DNA of 37,363 bases from Tubiluchus corallicola (lineage: Eukaryota > Priapulida > Priapulimorpha > Priapulimorphida > Tubiluchidae), in contig JAQGDQ010000757.1 in NCBI GenBank assembly GCA_030141605.1, forward strand, positions 64,001 through 101,363, given 5' to 3'. Below, piece after piece: positions 1-9,902 of the stretch. The translations under genes were made by a program, and so were the position numbers. Position 1 is the first letter of the stretch. Each line of letters opens with the position of its first letter. The notes below the pieces were generated by a model. The model was not told the origin of the DNA and searched no databases. It worked only from the letters and a program-made list of their open reading frames with translations.

Positions 1-122
1 ACAATACATATATCCGGTGCAAATGAAGCCATGAGATGTATGCAGGAACAGGTGCAAGTGCTAAATGAGAGTTACATTGAGGCTGCAGCTTTGTTAGCTA
101 CTAGAGAACAGGTGGTAGAAAG
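1..122 (+). CDS. Exon 1 (partial): spectrin-repeat-like helix
   Basis: The segment is open in frame 1 from the window edge and ends in AG before a consensus donor (gtaagt at 123), leaving two bases of a split Arg codon. The peptide is helical (AMRCMQEQVQVLNESYIEAA), with hydrophobics spaced as in one helix of a three-helix repeat. The exon probably extends upstream. It joins in phase with exon 2. Confidence 0.65.
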
Positions 123-893
123 GTAAGTCTAGTTACTTTGTTTTTTATAAATTAAGCACAGGTTTTATTGCTGTTTACGTATTTAACATATTACTTTATT
201 GAAGGGCAAATATATTACTATATTTACTGCTACAGGAAACAGTTATTGCAAGTATCATTGTTACCAAAATCAAAACATTTTCTGTGGATTTCAATGCGTT
301 AATTCTATTTCTCTTTGCTTGCAAAATGGTGTGCTAATAATTCGTCTCTTAATGTCTGAGTAAGATATCAAGTATTAAAATTCGCTGGCTAGCATTTAGG
401 CATTTGAAATAAACCATCACAAGATATGTCATAATGAAGTGAGAATAAATGGCATAGGAGAAACACTTTTTTGCTTTTGATTTCTTATAAACTTTTGATT
501 GAATAAATCAATTAATAAAGATATAGACTCAGGAGAAATGTCGGAACAGAGTTTGGATTCGTGCCAAGATCAAATTCCGACTCTGTCCAAACTTTCAGTT
601 TTTTTTTCAGATGGGTTTAACTCGTGTAGATTTAAACTTGTATAAGTTACAGCAAGTCTAGATTGAATTATTTGTTTGTCTTCAGAAACTCAGTAAGCTA
701 TTTCAATCAGGCAGTTTTCGTTAATGTTTAGTTAGTGTCATATAAGGTTTCTGGACCGCAATTAGTTTTGAGGAAGTTAATTTATTGCTATAAAATAAGG
801 CATAGGCAATTAAACAGATGTTTTAGCTATTCAGAATAGATGCTCCTGTACATCGTAAGAGATTACTGCTTTAAAAATTATTTTCTGTATTAG
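123..893 (+). other. Intron 1
   Basis: AT-rich intron with donor gtaagt and acceptor tattag. I see no coding potential, RNA gene or mobile element in it. Confidence 0.65.
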
Positions 894-1036
894 ATTTGTA
901 GATGTTTGCAAAGAAAAAAGAGAACTACAAGAAAAACTGAAACTAAAGTCTGAATTATTAGACATGCGGGAACCACCACAGATACAACCCGCTGAACATT
1001 CCGAAGTTATCTTACAGGAAATAACTACAATTAAGG
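894..1036 (+). CDS. Exon 2: charged helix of a spectrin-like repeat
   Basis: Acceptor TAG at 891-893 and donor gtaact at 1037. The first base completes an Arg codon from exon 1, and the exon ends in phase 1. It encodes about 47 residues beginning FVDVCKEKRELQEKLKLKSE, a highly charged helix, then a Pro-containing stretch (REPPQIQPAE) that looks like a loop, then another helix start. This fits a B-helix, loop, C-helix pattern of a diverged spectrin repeat. The short reading frame runs into a stop just after the donor, as expected at an exon end. Confidence 0.65.
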
Positions 1037-1590
1037 GTAACTAACATTAATTATGTTTTTTTTGGGGCCCAAACCCTCAGTCCTGTCACATGTTGTCGTC
1101 ATTGTCATTATCGTTGTTGTTGTCATTGTCGTCATCATTGTTGTTGTGGACACACTCAGCAATTGCTGTACATGCTGTCCATCTTGTTAAATGCTATCCA
1201 TACAAGCTCTCTGTAATAGATTCTAGTTTGGCAAATAGTTCTGGCAACTCCTCAGCTTTACTCAGTGTACAGTGTGTTTTCCAAGCAACATTTTTATTAC
1301 ATATTTTTATTTCTTTAGACATATGCAAATCAGTGTATCCAATATTTACAGTGTGACTCAAAGCATATTTACTACAGTAACAACTAATCTTTGCTAAAAA
1401 TCTTTGCTGAATACTTTAGTATGCATGTAGTCAGAAGTAACTCTAATTGATTTTTGTATTATAATAGAACTGTTTTGTCTGCTATATTACTTTGAAAGAT
1501 GTAGCAGGTTTTGTCATGTAATTTTATAACATCCTTACCAACCAATTATGTCAGTGCATAATTTTGCCACTTTACTATTTTTTTATGCAG
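1037..1590 (+). other. Intron 2
   Basis: Donor gtaact and acceptor atgcag. It contains an imperfect trinucleotide tract (separate entry); the rest is AT-rich with nothing recognisable. Confidence 0.65.
1090..1147 (+). repeat. Imperfect trinucleotide tract (TTG/TCA-rich)
   Basis: A run of ttg, tca and tcg triplets such as ttgtcgtcattgtcattatc. It creates a spurious Leu/Ser-rich open frame inside intron 2. Confidence 0.7.
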
Positions 1591-1738
1591 ATAAGTTATT
1601 TAATTTGGAGAAGCTAGAGGTTGACATAAAAACTCAGATGGTTGAAGAGGCAAAGATGAAAGTTCTTTCACCAGCAGCAGTCCATGAACAACAACAGCTC
1701 ACTGTGGTTGTAGAAGAAAAACTTGAAACAGAAGTTAG
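1591..1738 (+). CDS. Exon 3: spectrin-like helical segment
   Basis: Acceptor ttttatgcag ends at 1590 and donor gtgaga starts at 1739. The two leading bases complete an Asp codon from exon 2, and the exon ends in phase 2. It encodes about 49 residues starting KLFNLEKLEVDIKTQMVEEA, an amphipathic helix, then SPAAVHEQQQ as a likely inter-helix loop, then VVVEEKLETEV. I see no motif beyond a helical-bundle pattern. Confidence 0.68.
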
Positions 1739-2503
1739 GTGAGAATGCCATACAATCCACATTGCACCATGATGATTACAATTACTGAAACTTTCTCCTT
1801 TGAGTTTTTAATAGCTAGAAGAACATTTAAATTGTTGGCATGTGTAAATGTGAAAATGTACCATTTTAAAGACACTGTCTCATTTTAACTTGAATTCCAC
1901 TTGTACAACCCTTAGAGGAATAGGATATTTATGATGCAAAATATTTCCAGTCGTAATAACAGTGTTATTAATAATTGACATATGTTTGCACATGAGCTGT
2001 ACTGGCTTACTAAAGGAAAAAACCACCTACATAGTTTTTTGTACGAAGAAATTTGTCGGACTTTGTATTACGTTGTAACTAAATAATGTAAATGTTCTTG
2101 GAATTATAACTAACAAAATAATTTATGAATTGCACTGTTATCACATGTAATATGTGCAAATAAGATTGTGTATATGAAATCTACATGGTCTGATAAAACA
2201 CTGTAGCATACGTTTAGTTGAATTAAAATAAAATCTAAGGAAATAATTAACCAAAATTCTGTAAATTAAGTTAAATATTTTAATTCAAAAGGAATAGCTC
2301 AGTGGTAGTGGTATCTGTGCTGACCAAATATACTTAATTAGTAATTAATTACTTTTCGGTAAGAACAGCATTTATATACTTTTTTAATCTTAATAGATAT
2401 CACCTGGTTTACCAGGATTTGATCCTTGCGTCAGATTTGCTGAAACGTCTAAAGAGCATTTATTTGTGTTTAAACATTTTCTCAAATCTCATGTCGTTTC
2501 TAG
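1739..2503 (+). other. Intron 3
   Basis: Donor gtgaga and acceptor tttctag. It carries a tRNA 5'-half-like fragment near 2291. A second usable acceptor (TAG at 2394-2396) opens a frame that stops at about 2530, so I prefer 2504 as the exon start. Confidence 0.62.
2291..2330 (+). other. tRNA 5'-half-like fragment (A-box only)
   Basis: The stretch ggaatagctcagtggtag closely resembles the D-arm/A-box region of tRNAs. No B-box follows in the next 100 bases, so it cannot be an intact tRNA. It may be a relic of a tRNA-derived SINE or tRNA pseudogene. Confidence 0.35.
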
Positions 2504-2690
2504 ACCTGACGAAGAAGTTGCAACATTGAAACAAGAATCTTTCGATGAAGCTGTTGCAATCAGCCAGAAGTGTGAAGAGTTGTACAACGATTTGTTGCCA
2601 TGGCTACAACAACAGAAGTTGAAGATACTTTCTTCCATTCCATCAGAAGCATCATTGCAGCATCATAAGCATTGTCTTCAGATTAACCAG
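2504..2690 (+). CDS. Exon 4: spectrin repeat helix A
   Basis: Acceptor TAG at 2501-2503; the first base completes an Arg codon. The exon ends in phase 0 before an unusual donor (gttgta at 2691). It encodes about 62 residues including CEELYNDLLPWLQQQKLKIL, with the Trp of helix A, and an IPSEASLQHHKHCLQIN linker of the length usual between helices A and B. It reads directly into exon 5 (AIRTELVAKEECF, helix B), giving the most spectrin-like junction of this region. That is why I accept the weak donor. Confidence 0.72.
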
Positions 2691-4489
2691 GTTGTACACT
2701 TGATGAGCACGATCTAAAAATTAAACAATTTTGTAATGTCATGAAATTTTAGCTATAGTTTATCTCCATTTTATTAATTCGAACACATTGTTCTCCTTAC
2801 AAAATTTTAATAAAGCCTTGAAAAAACAAACATACATTCATGCACAGTTGGCACAAATGCTTATCGGTAACTGGTAAATTTCTGAAGTCTAGAAATTGTT
2901 TTCTTCGTCATCTCTTCAGTAAAAACTGCAGAAAAGCATTGCATAACAAAAATCAATGTGTCTTGATGTTTTTAATGAATTTTGCACTGTTTACTGAAGA
3001 GACCAGATAAAAACTGCATTTAGATTTTTGTAAATATACTGTTACATAATTGTAACAATTATGTGCCAATTACTCTGTGTAAGAAGATGTTTATTTTTCA
3101 AAGTTTTATTAACTGTTGTGAATAAGTTTTTCATTTGTTAAGTTCAACCTATGGCCACTATACCCTATTCTGGTGTGCATAGTGTATTGCTTGACAACTA
3201 TTGCGTTATGGGACACTCTGCATCACTCTGACTGAATCACATCAAATATGAAGTGCAGCTTCATAAATAAGGTTTATGAGACGAAATACAGTTTTACTTT
3301 CTGATTGGTTAATGATTTCTAGAGTGTAACAGATATTTGAGATGCCTGCAGTATTATTCGCAAAGCATTTGAAATAATTTTCATCGTTTTATCATAAAAA
3401 TTAAAGCTGCAGTGTATCCAGGGAACAAGTTTTAAAGGTAGCAGAATGCCAGCTATTTGGCAGCATCAAAGTTGATATGACGATATGAATTTTTCGTTAT
3501 TTGAGTCCATGTAGAAATATAAAATCTGCCACAGAACAAATTAACAAAGGACCAATGCTTTCATACATCCAATAGGAAAGGCAGCCAAGTTTACTTGTAT
3601 TATGAGCTAAAATTAATTTTGCGTTCTAAGCACATGAAATACGTCAACATTATTCAATTTCTGGTCATTATATTTACATTACTGATTTCAACATTTGTTA
3701 ATCAGATAGTGAACGCAATTGACATAAATTACCAAATTAGCCCTTCCACTACGGAAAGCGCCTCACTGCAAACCTACGTTTTTAGTGCAAGGGACAGAAG
3801 GCAGTGGACTGCTGCCCGAGCTTAACACTAGCGCAATTACCCGGGTCTGTTTATTTTGCTGCTACGGTCATGCAAAAACATTGTAGAAAAGTTTACCAGG
3901 AAGTGGGATTTGGGTTGCTTTGCTAATCAGTCAATCAGCATCTGAAGCCATGTGTATTCAACACAGTACTGTACTGTATTGTATGTTCTCATGCAAAATC
4001 ACTTGTTGATGGTTATTTGCATTGAAACGTATGTTTAGTTGCTTGTTCTGCATTTCTTATAAAATGATTGCAAGCCATATTATGGATTAGTAATAATAAC
4101 TTTTGTGAAAATTGGTTCGTAATTATAAGTACGTGCTTATTTGTGTGAGTGGTGTGCACATGTGTGCATGTGTGAGTGCATGAATGTGTGCCTGTGTACA
4201 AATGAAAGAAACATTCAATATTAGTGTTTAATAACTAATGAATATTTGTTTCTTAACAAGATTTTGTTTTAGTAACACACCACAAGAAGTTATTGTGAAA
4301 TGTGCAAAAGCCATTTCAGTCCAGTTAAAGAGCAACTGCTTCGTGAGAAGACTAAGTAGTAGTGCTTTTTTATTGACTTAATATCTTTTACTAAAATAAA
4401 TGTGTAAGCAGGTATAATTATAGAAGTTTATTTTTTAAGCAATGTATCAGGATTAAAGTAAATATCATTTGTTTGATTTATTTTTTAAG
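2691..4489 (+). other. Intron 4
   Basis: Donor gttgta and acceptor ttttttaag. This is a long intron with a TG-rich tract near 4140. A 76-residue open frame at 3595-3825 has no splice logic and I do not call it. A possible micro-exon at about 4273 does not match the flanking phases. I see nothing else. Confidence 0.62.
4139..4198 (+). repeat. TG-rich low-complexity tract
   Basis: A stretch of mostly alternating t and g, for example ggtgtgcacatgtgtgcatg. It is an imperfect dinucleotide repeat in intron 4. Confidence 0.7.
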
Positions 4490-4810
4490 GCTATACGGAC
4501 TGAACTTGTAGCAAAAGAGGAGTGTTTCAATAATTTTAAAGCTACATGTGATCAACTAAAACAGTGCATGGCTGAAAATTATCCCCAAGTAGATGAAATT
4601 GTTTCCGCGGTCCAGTCCACGTGGATCGATGTTGAGACGATTAATAGGATGATCGTAGATGTAGCGTTCATCGTGGTCGAGAGCTGGATGCAGTTCTCCC
4701 AAACTTACAAAAGTTTGATTGCCAATCTTGAGTCTGTTGAGGCTGAGTTTGCTGTAGAACAGCCTCTGGACCATCCCTCAAGCATTTCTGCTGTGCAGAA
4801 TATATTACAG
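4490..4810 (+). CDS. Exon 5: spectrin repeat helices B and C plus next helix A
   Basis: Phase 0 at both ends (107 codons), acceptor AAG at 4487-4489, strong donor gtaagt at 4811. Residues 1-30 (AIRTELVAKEECFNNFKATC) are helix B completing the repeat begun in exon 4. Residues about 40-60 contain QSTWIDVETI, the Trp-bearing helix C. From about residue 67, ESWMQFSQTYKSLIANLESV begins the next repeat. The exon length of about 107 codons equals one spectrin repeat, but it is offset from the repeat boundary. Confidence 0.78.
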
Positions 4811-5629
4811 GTAAGTTAACGTATTTGTCTTTTGTGTATTATATAGATCTATAGATTCTAGGGTAATAATATAACTTTCATAGTTTCATGCTAAGTAATG
4901 ACTTTTTTTAACAGTTGACATGGCAGAATATTATGCTTTATAATTATTACAAGGCATAACAGTTTTTTTAGGAATGCACTCGATCTAAAGAAATTCCTTT
5001 CTGGATTTCACATGTAGTTTTTTTTAGCCTCACAGGTAACTGGAATGGCCGGCTTAACGTTTATCTTAGGATATTCCAGAGAACTAGACCTAAACTCGTA
5101 ATGCTCCCATTGTCGCTGTTTTAAACCTCACTGCTATCCGCATAGTTGCTTGAACAGTATTACAAAGAAGCCAGAAACGAATATTACATATAGCTATAGT
5201 ATTAAAGTATAACTAGTTCTAAGACTTGAACTACATATCTATGTAGCTACTGCTTTTATATATTTTGGATTCTTGTCATTACAAAAAGTGCCTTATGAAA
5301 TTTGCCATTTGCTGTACACAGAGATAAATAAAATAGAAGTGCATAAAAAGAATGTTGGTTATGTGATAGTTATTTTACAAGTGAACTGCATTTCTCATAT
5401 ACAAATATAAGCAAACTTGAAACTTATTTGCATACATAGAACTTGAAGCTGATATACTAACACAAGTGAACTTGAAACTCATGTACATATACAAGTGAAT
5501 TTCAATGCTCATATACAAATACAAGCGAACTTCAAACTGATATACAAATACAAGTGAATGCCAAGTACTCGTATACAAGTTACCAAAGTGCCAAGAACTC
5601 ATTTTAAAAATGGATAATTTTTCTTACAG
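4811..5629 (+). other. Intron 5
   Basis: Donor gtaagt and acceptor ttacag. A degenerate 30-bp minisatellite fills its 3' part (separate entry). The rest is unremarkable AT-rich sequence. Confidence 0.65.
5379..5600 (+). repeat. Degenerate ~30-bp minisatellite
   Basis: About seven diverged copies of a 25-30-base unit resembling gtgaacttcaaactcatata followed by caaatacaa. Examples are gtgaatttcaatgctcatat and gcgaacttcaaactgatata. It stops about 30 bases before the exon 6 acceptor. The array creates an antisense open frame that I reject. Confidence 0.72.
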
Positions 5630-5840
5630 AATATTGATATCAAGCTTCAGTCCTTACTGCCTGAGATTAATCTAACAAAAAATGCTGGCAATAAAGTACT
5701 TGAATATGTAAAGACAATGCCAAATGCGGACATGTCTATAGCCGATGAGGTATGCCAGAGTATTAAGCATGAACATGAGTCTGCCAACCAGCGCTGGAGT
5801 GATGCTTATGACATGCTAAAAGTCAAGTCCGATGAATTAA
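5630..5840 (+). CDS. Exon 6: spectrin repeat helices B and C
   Basis: Acceptor ttcttacag ends at 5629; starts in phase 0 and ends in phase 1 at donor gtaaga (5841). It encodes about 70 residues. NIDIKLQSLLPEINLTKNAG looks like helix B, KTMPNADMSIADEV like the B-C loop, and KHEHESANQRWSDAYDMLKV is a typical helix C with its Trp. Confidence 0.76.
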
Positions 5841-6994
5841 GTAAGAGAAGTTCCGTTTTATTTTTCATTGGGCTGTCTCTGTGATACTGTGTCAGCTTAC
5901 AAACTGCTACATATGCATTTTCTATGGGACGTCAAGCAGCACATTTATAAATTCTATTAGCTATTGGGCACATCTTTGTCCGTACAACATTGCTTAACAC
6001 ATCAGTTATCTGTTGCCCTTGCATTACCGTCCCTCTTTTCCTTCCCTTTTTCTTATCCAACCCGTTTGGTTTTTGTTTTTTTATAAGGTGGTCTTGCTGA
6101 CAGTATTGCCATGCCAAGGTCTCCTCAATCTAATTTGTTATTAAGTATTATTAGTTACTTTGCCATATGTGTGCTTTTTTCACATAGACTCGATGATTGT
6201 AATAAAATAAAATAAAATAAAATGAAACTTGAAACTTGAAAAAACTTGGAGCTAGTATGGGTTTGCCGCAGCACATATGTATCTGCAAATGCGGTAAGTC
6301 ATTGATAAGCAAACAGCAGGAGGGGTACAGTTTTCTGTGATCATTAAATGCATATTACTTCAACTAACTCTTCTGAAGGCATACAGACATTTGTGGAATT
6401 TACCAACTGACTCCATCTTGTTAAGGCCTCAACTAATTTCTGGCAACCTGTACGAAATGGAGAATTTTTCTCACAAATAATGTACCAAGCTACACAGTGA
6501 AGTAATAGGATTAGGAACACCAAGTTAGTGGAACTCGGCCTAACCTTAGGATCACAAAGGTTTATTAGTGATGTTCTTACTGTCATTGAATCCCACCATT
6601 AATATTGTAAGCATTCACTATTAGTGATGCTGCACTTACACATTAGTGGAGTGATATCTGCATCCGCTGTATCACTGTCATTGATGCAAATTGATCTTGC
6701 ATTTTTATTTGAAATCTTTTGTCAGCAGATATTTATATTTTTTTAGATCATATATTCGTATGTATGTGTGTAATCAATCAGGTAGTTAATAGATTAGGTG
6801 AAAAAACTTGAGAATTTCAAAATTTACTAGGATATTCATAATTTGTAAACAGTAAATTATTTTATAATTTGTTATTATATTTTGTAATTTGGTTACAATA
6901 TGATTTATGATTAATAAACACTTTTGAGATTCTGGTTTAATAAATTTTATTTTGTATTTATAGTTTAAAAATGCTGATTTCTTTTTTCTCACAG
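5841..6994 (+). other. Intron 6
   Basis: Donor gtaaga and acceptor ctcacag. It contains a candidate LINE-type 3' tail ending in an aaaat repeat (separate entry). The 3' half is AT-rich with nothing recognisable. Confidence 0.65.
5921..6240 (+). mobile_element. Possible 3' tail of a non-LTR retrotransposon
   Basis: A richer, non-intron-like stretch (from about gggacgtcaagcagcacatt) ends in tgattgtaataaaataaaat and a short aaaat tandem repeat at 6202-6223. Many invertebrate LINEs end in a short microsatellite like this. No reverse transcriptase or endonuclease coding sequence is present, so this is a weak, pattern-based call. Confidence 0.3.
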
Positions 6995-7137
6995 ATAAAG
7001 CTGCAGAATTGTGGCAAAAAATTACGGATCTTCAAAATGCCATCTTTTCCTCACTCAACGAAAGCATCGAGAAAATGACTAATTGCTTAGATCACTTCGA
7101 TCCGTTTGCATCTGAACGCGTCCTCAAAGCTTTTGAT
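6995..7137 (+). CDS. Exon 7: spectrin repeat helix A
   Basis: The pyrimidine-rich acceptor cttttttctcacag ends at 6994; donor gtacgt at 7138. The first two bases complete an Asn codon, and the exon ends in phase 0. It encodes KAAELWQKITDLQNAIFSSL followed by NESIEKMTNCLDHFDPFA, a helix A with Trp at the usual early position and then an A-B linker. All later junctions in the window are phase 0. Confidence 0.75.
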
Positions 7138-7574
7138 GTACGTGTATTTTAAGACATTTTACATTAAATTTAATGTTATTCATTTTTTATTGTTAAAGTA
7201 ATTGTATAAATTTATATGCTAAAATGAACATAAAGAGTACTGTTTTTATTGAAGATGTTTTATACAGTAATAACATTCTTCATAAGTGTGTGAAGTACAT
7301 TAAAATATTCAAAAAATTATTAAATTATGTCTGTAAATTGAACAGATGTGTTGCTTTACCAGTGCATTATTAAGGAGAACAATTTGGCAGAACCAAGAGT
7401 ATCTTGTTATATGCTTACTGATTTTGCTGATCGATACCTTTCGATTGATAATAGTTGAAAACTACAGGGCTTCATTGAGGTTAATTTCTAGTGCTAATGA
7501 AAGTAGTTAATTAGTTCACAGAAGTCTAGAAAGCTCAGTAAAGCTACTATATTACTAAATATTCGATTTTTTAG
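7138..7574 (+). other. Intron 7
   Basis: Donor gtacgt and acceptor ttttttag. AT-rich, no recognisable element. Confidence 0.65.
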
Positions 7575-7748
7575 AGCGACAAGTCTTTCGTCGAAGAACA
7601 GAAAGGGGAGCTGATAAGTAGTTGTGAGGCATTGAAGGCATTTAACAGTGATCAACACATTCCAGAACTGACGAACATTCAACATGACGCAGAAGAAAAG
7701 TGTGAGGAACTTGAAAAACTTGCATCCGAAGTGGAGCATCAGCTTCTG
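7575..7748 (+). CDS. Exon 8: spectrin repeat helices B and C
   Basis: Phase 0 at both ends (58 codons), donor gtaaca at 7749. It begins SDKSFVEEQKGELISSCEAL (helix B) and continues through FNSDQHIPELTNI, a loop and C-helix start, to EEKCEELEKLASEVEHQLL, a strongly heptad-patterned helix C. No tryptophan is visible in helix C. Confidence 0.74.
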
Positions 7749-8479
7749 GTAACAACTGATGTTGGGTTTATGTTTTCCATACAAGAACCAGTTTGAACTA
7801 ATAACTGACTTGAATTGAGAAAAAGGGAGCAAACAAACTGTTCATTCTTATGCACTTTGCACACAGCAAGTCAGCACTCAACTGCGGGGCTTATTCAATG
7901 AGATTTTGTGGCTTGACTGGATGCTAACTCATTAACAGTGATATCCAGCTAAAATGAGCCACTGAACCAGCACATGGTCTTAGCTATGTTCAGATGTGTA
8001 TGTGTCCCTTACGAGTTAAACAGCCATAATCAGCTTTACAAGTGTAACCATCCAGAGTTAGAATCGAAGCAGCTCACTTCACTGTCCAGCCTTGGCAAAA
8101 TGTGCACCATTCATCCACCACAGTGACATCGAGATCGCCAAAGCATGTGCCTCGCTTTGTGCTTAATAGCATTGAGCCATTTTGCGTTTGAGTCACAAAA
8201 AAGTTAAAAGTGCACATGATTTTCTGCAATTGTGTGTGGTTTTTTTTATACATTTTTTTACGTGATACCTAGGTGAAGAGACTATGGTCAGTCCAAGATT
8301 ATAAAGAGGGTGAATTCCTAGTTGGGACAACCTTAAGCATTATTAGTTTTTGTTTTAATTTAGTTTGATGAATGTAAGGATCTGCGAACATGTGTGGCAC
8401 GGTCAAAATGTTACACATACTTAGTAGTTTTCATTAAAATAGGAATCATTTGGAGACATTTTTTAAATGTTTTTTGCAG
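7749..8479 (+). other. Intron 8
   Basis: Donor gtaaca and acceptor tttttgcag. Bases about 7860-8200 look more base-balanced than typical intron here and may be an old insertion, but I recognise no family and no coding frame. Confidence 0.6.
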
Positions 8480-8620
8480 ATGTATTCGCCTAGTTTACGC
8501 GCCTTGCAAGTGCACATTGATGTACAAAATTCATGGCTTACGGATTTAGAGAGAAGCATGCCACCTGCTGTAACGCTTGGCTCTCCACGAGAACTTGTTG
8601 AGAAGATTTTGACCTGCAGG
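8480..8620 (+). CDS. Exon 9: spectrin repeat helix A
   Basis: Phase 0 at both ends (47 codons), acceptor ttttttgcag, donor gtacat at 8621. It encodes MYSPSLRALQVHIDVQNSWL, then TDLERSMPPAVTLGSPRELV, a helix A with Trp followed by a Pro/Gly-containing linker and the start of helix B, which continues in exon 10. The initial Met codon is internal, not a start. Confidence 0.74.
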
Positions 8621-8684
8621 GTACATTAATGTTTTTTCTGTTTTGAAGATCTTGAAACATAATTAAATTTTTCGACATTGTATT

Positions 8685-8756
8685 ACACAATGTGTATTAT
8701 GTGTATTACGTGTATTATGTGTATTACACAATGTGTAATATGTGTATTACACATAT
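8685..8756 (+). repeat. Microsatellite-like tgtgtatta repeat
   Basis: Imperfect tandem copies of tgtgtattacg and tgtgtattatg with two inverted segments (acacaatgtgt). It abuts the truncated end of the retrotransposon remnant. Confidence 0.7.
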
Positions 8757-9440
8757 TCAAACTTTTGACCACTAAATTTAACCGAATCCCTTTTCTGCAC
8801 GACAGTCTTACTGCGTTGTTGCCAACGTTGCGGATTAACAGCTTTGTAATCAGTACGTTTACGTGCAGTAGATTTAGCATACTGTATTTTATGAACCGGT
8901 TTAGCATCACTAGCACTGGCTACCATTGCTTTACTCTGTAGTTCTGTCGCTTCCAAAGTGCGGCCAAATTTGTGCAAATCAGCTAAAGTCATATTAGGTT
9001 CTGTTAGACCCTTCTGTCTGACTTTCGGCAACTGACTTTTTTGAATTATCTGTGATTTAATTTCTCTATCAGTGTCATTAAAGTTACAATTCTTTGCAAG
9101 TAATTTTAGTCTCGCGTGAAATTTATCTAGTGACTCATTTGCTGCTTGGACCTTTTGACGAAATACAAACACTTCATACTCCACATTACGCTGTGGTGCA
9201 TAGTACTCTGTTAGCAGACGTGAAGTGTCAGCAAAACTCGTATCCTCAACTATCCCCAGTGACTCACTTAGTTCGAAAACCTCCTTCCCTGCGTAGTGGA
9301 GAAGCATAGCCTTTTTCCTGACATCATTTTCAATGCCTTTCGCTAAGACGAAATTATTAACTGCGAAGCCACCTGTCCCATCGTGCTGCTGCAGAATCGT
9401 GAGGTTCTTGCATAGATGGCGGTAGATTCTCGTGATCCAT
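8747..9440 (-). pseudogene. Broken gag-like gene of the LTR remnant
   Basis: A likely start ATG lies at 9440 (minus strand), but that frame meets two consecutive TAA stops at 9354-9359. Gag-like coding continues in a neighbouring frame to 8747. Visible hallmarks include RKKAMLLHYAGKEVFEL and ESLDKFHARLKLLAKNC, which resemble the capsid-type region of Ty3/gypsy gag proteins, and a basic C-terminal part. The frame ends at the microsatellite with no zinc knuckle recognised. It is both frame-broken and truncated, hence inactive. Confidence 0.6.
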
Positions 9441-9449
9441 ACTAGTTTA

Positions 9450-9460
9450 CCTCGTCGCCA
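9450..9460 (-). other. Candidate primer binding site
   Basis: TGGCGACGAGG on the minus strand begins with TGG (complement of a tRNA CCA end) and sits five bases after the proposed LTR end, as expected for a retrotransposon primer binding site. The priming tRNA is not identified. Confidence 0.45.
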
Positions 9461-9465
9461 CAAAA

Positions 9466-9655
9466 TGACGAGTTCTAGGGTATAATTAAGATAACGAGTA
9501 GATTGCTTTAACTTAATAGAAAAATACAACTTTATTCAAGTTTTGCCAACGGACAAGGTCAACTGAAACTCTGACAAAAAAGCACGCAATGCCCGAAATA
9601 CGAAACGAAACACAACAACTCTCAGTAGGTAGTTATGGCAAATTATATTATTACA
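9466..9655 (-). repeat. Candidate LTR of the retrotransposon remnant
   Basis: On the minus strand it begins TGTAATAATATAATTTGCC and ends AACTCGTCA, giving the TG...CA termini usual for LTRs. An AATAAA polyadenylation signal lies at 9531-9536. There is no second copy in the window to confirm the borders. Confidence 0.5.
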
Positions 9656-9875
9656 CATATCAGAAGTCTGTTATGATTTACTTTAATTAATTTTGTGAAC
9701 GTAGACACCTTGAATCAATCGTTTTCTCATTTACGTTACAGTGCTGCATGGCGTGTTTTTATACACTTGGACACATTTAGGCATTAAAGGCAGGGAGATA
9801 TTTGTGGCAAGACTGGAGCCTAGCTCATTATCGAGGATATCTCTCATTATCAAGGAGAGGTGCCACAGCCGCATT

Positions 9876-9902
9876 AGTATATATATATATATATATATAT
9901 AT
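9876..9902 (+). repeat. (TA)n microsatellite
   Basis: An uninterrupted run of about a dozen TA dinucleotides in intron 9. Confidence 0.85.

Larger units (their letters stand above)
8757..9655 (-). mobile_element. Truncated LTR retrotransposon (Ty3/gypsy-like), antisense in intron
   Basis: Read on the minus strand it shows, in order: a ~190-bp TG...CA segment with an internal AATAAA, a TGG-initiated primer-binding-site-like sequence, and a gag-like reading frame that ends abruptly. No protease, reverse transcriptase or integrase and no second LTR follow, so most of the element is missing. A 12-bp direct repeat (tattacacatat) lies at 8745-8756 and 9649-9660; the right copy overlaps the proposed LTR edge, so it may not be a target duplication. 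Gypsy-type assignment rests on gag features only. Confidence 0.6.

Noticed and set aside
1090-1356. Leu/Ser-rich 88-residue frame
   Set aside because: Produced by a trinucleotide repeat within intron 2.
2397-2530. Alternative earlier acceptor for exon 4
   Set aside because: Phase-compatible and helical-looking, but the frame hits a stop at about 2530 and cannot reach exon 5.
3595-3825. 76-residue open frame with a hydrophobic stretch
   Set aside because: No matching splice sites or phase, no repeat-protein pattern; a chance frame in an intron.
4273-4343. Possible micro-exon with donor gtgaga in intron 4
   Set aside because: Its entry phase does not match exon 4, and exon 4 joins exon 5 directly to give a proper spectrin helix A-B order.
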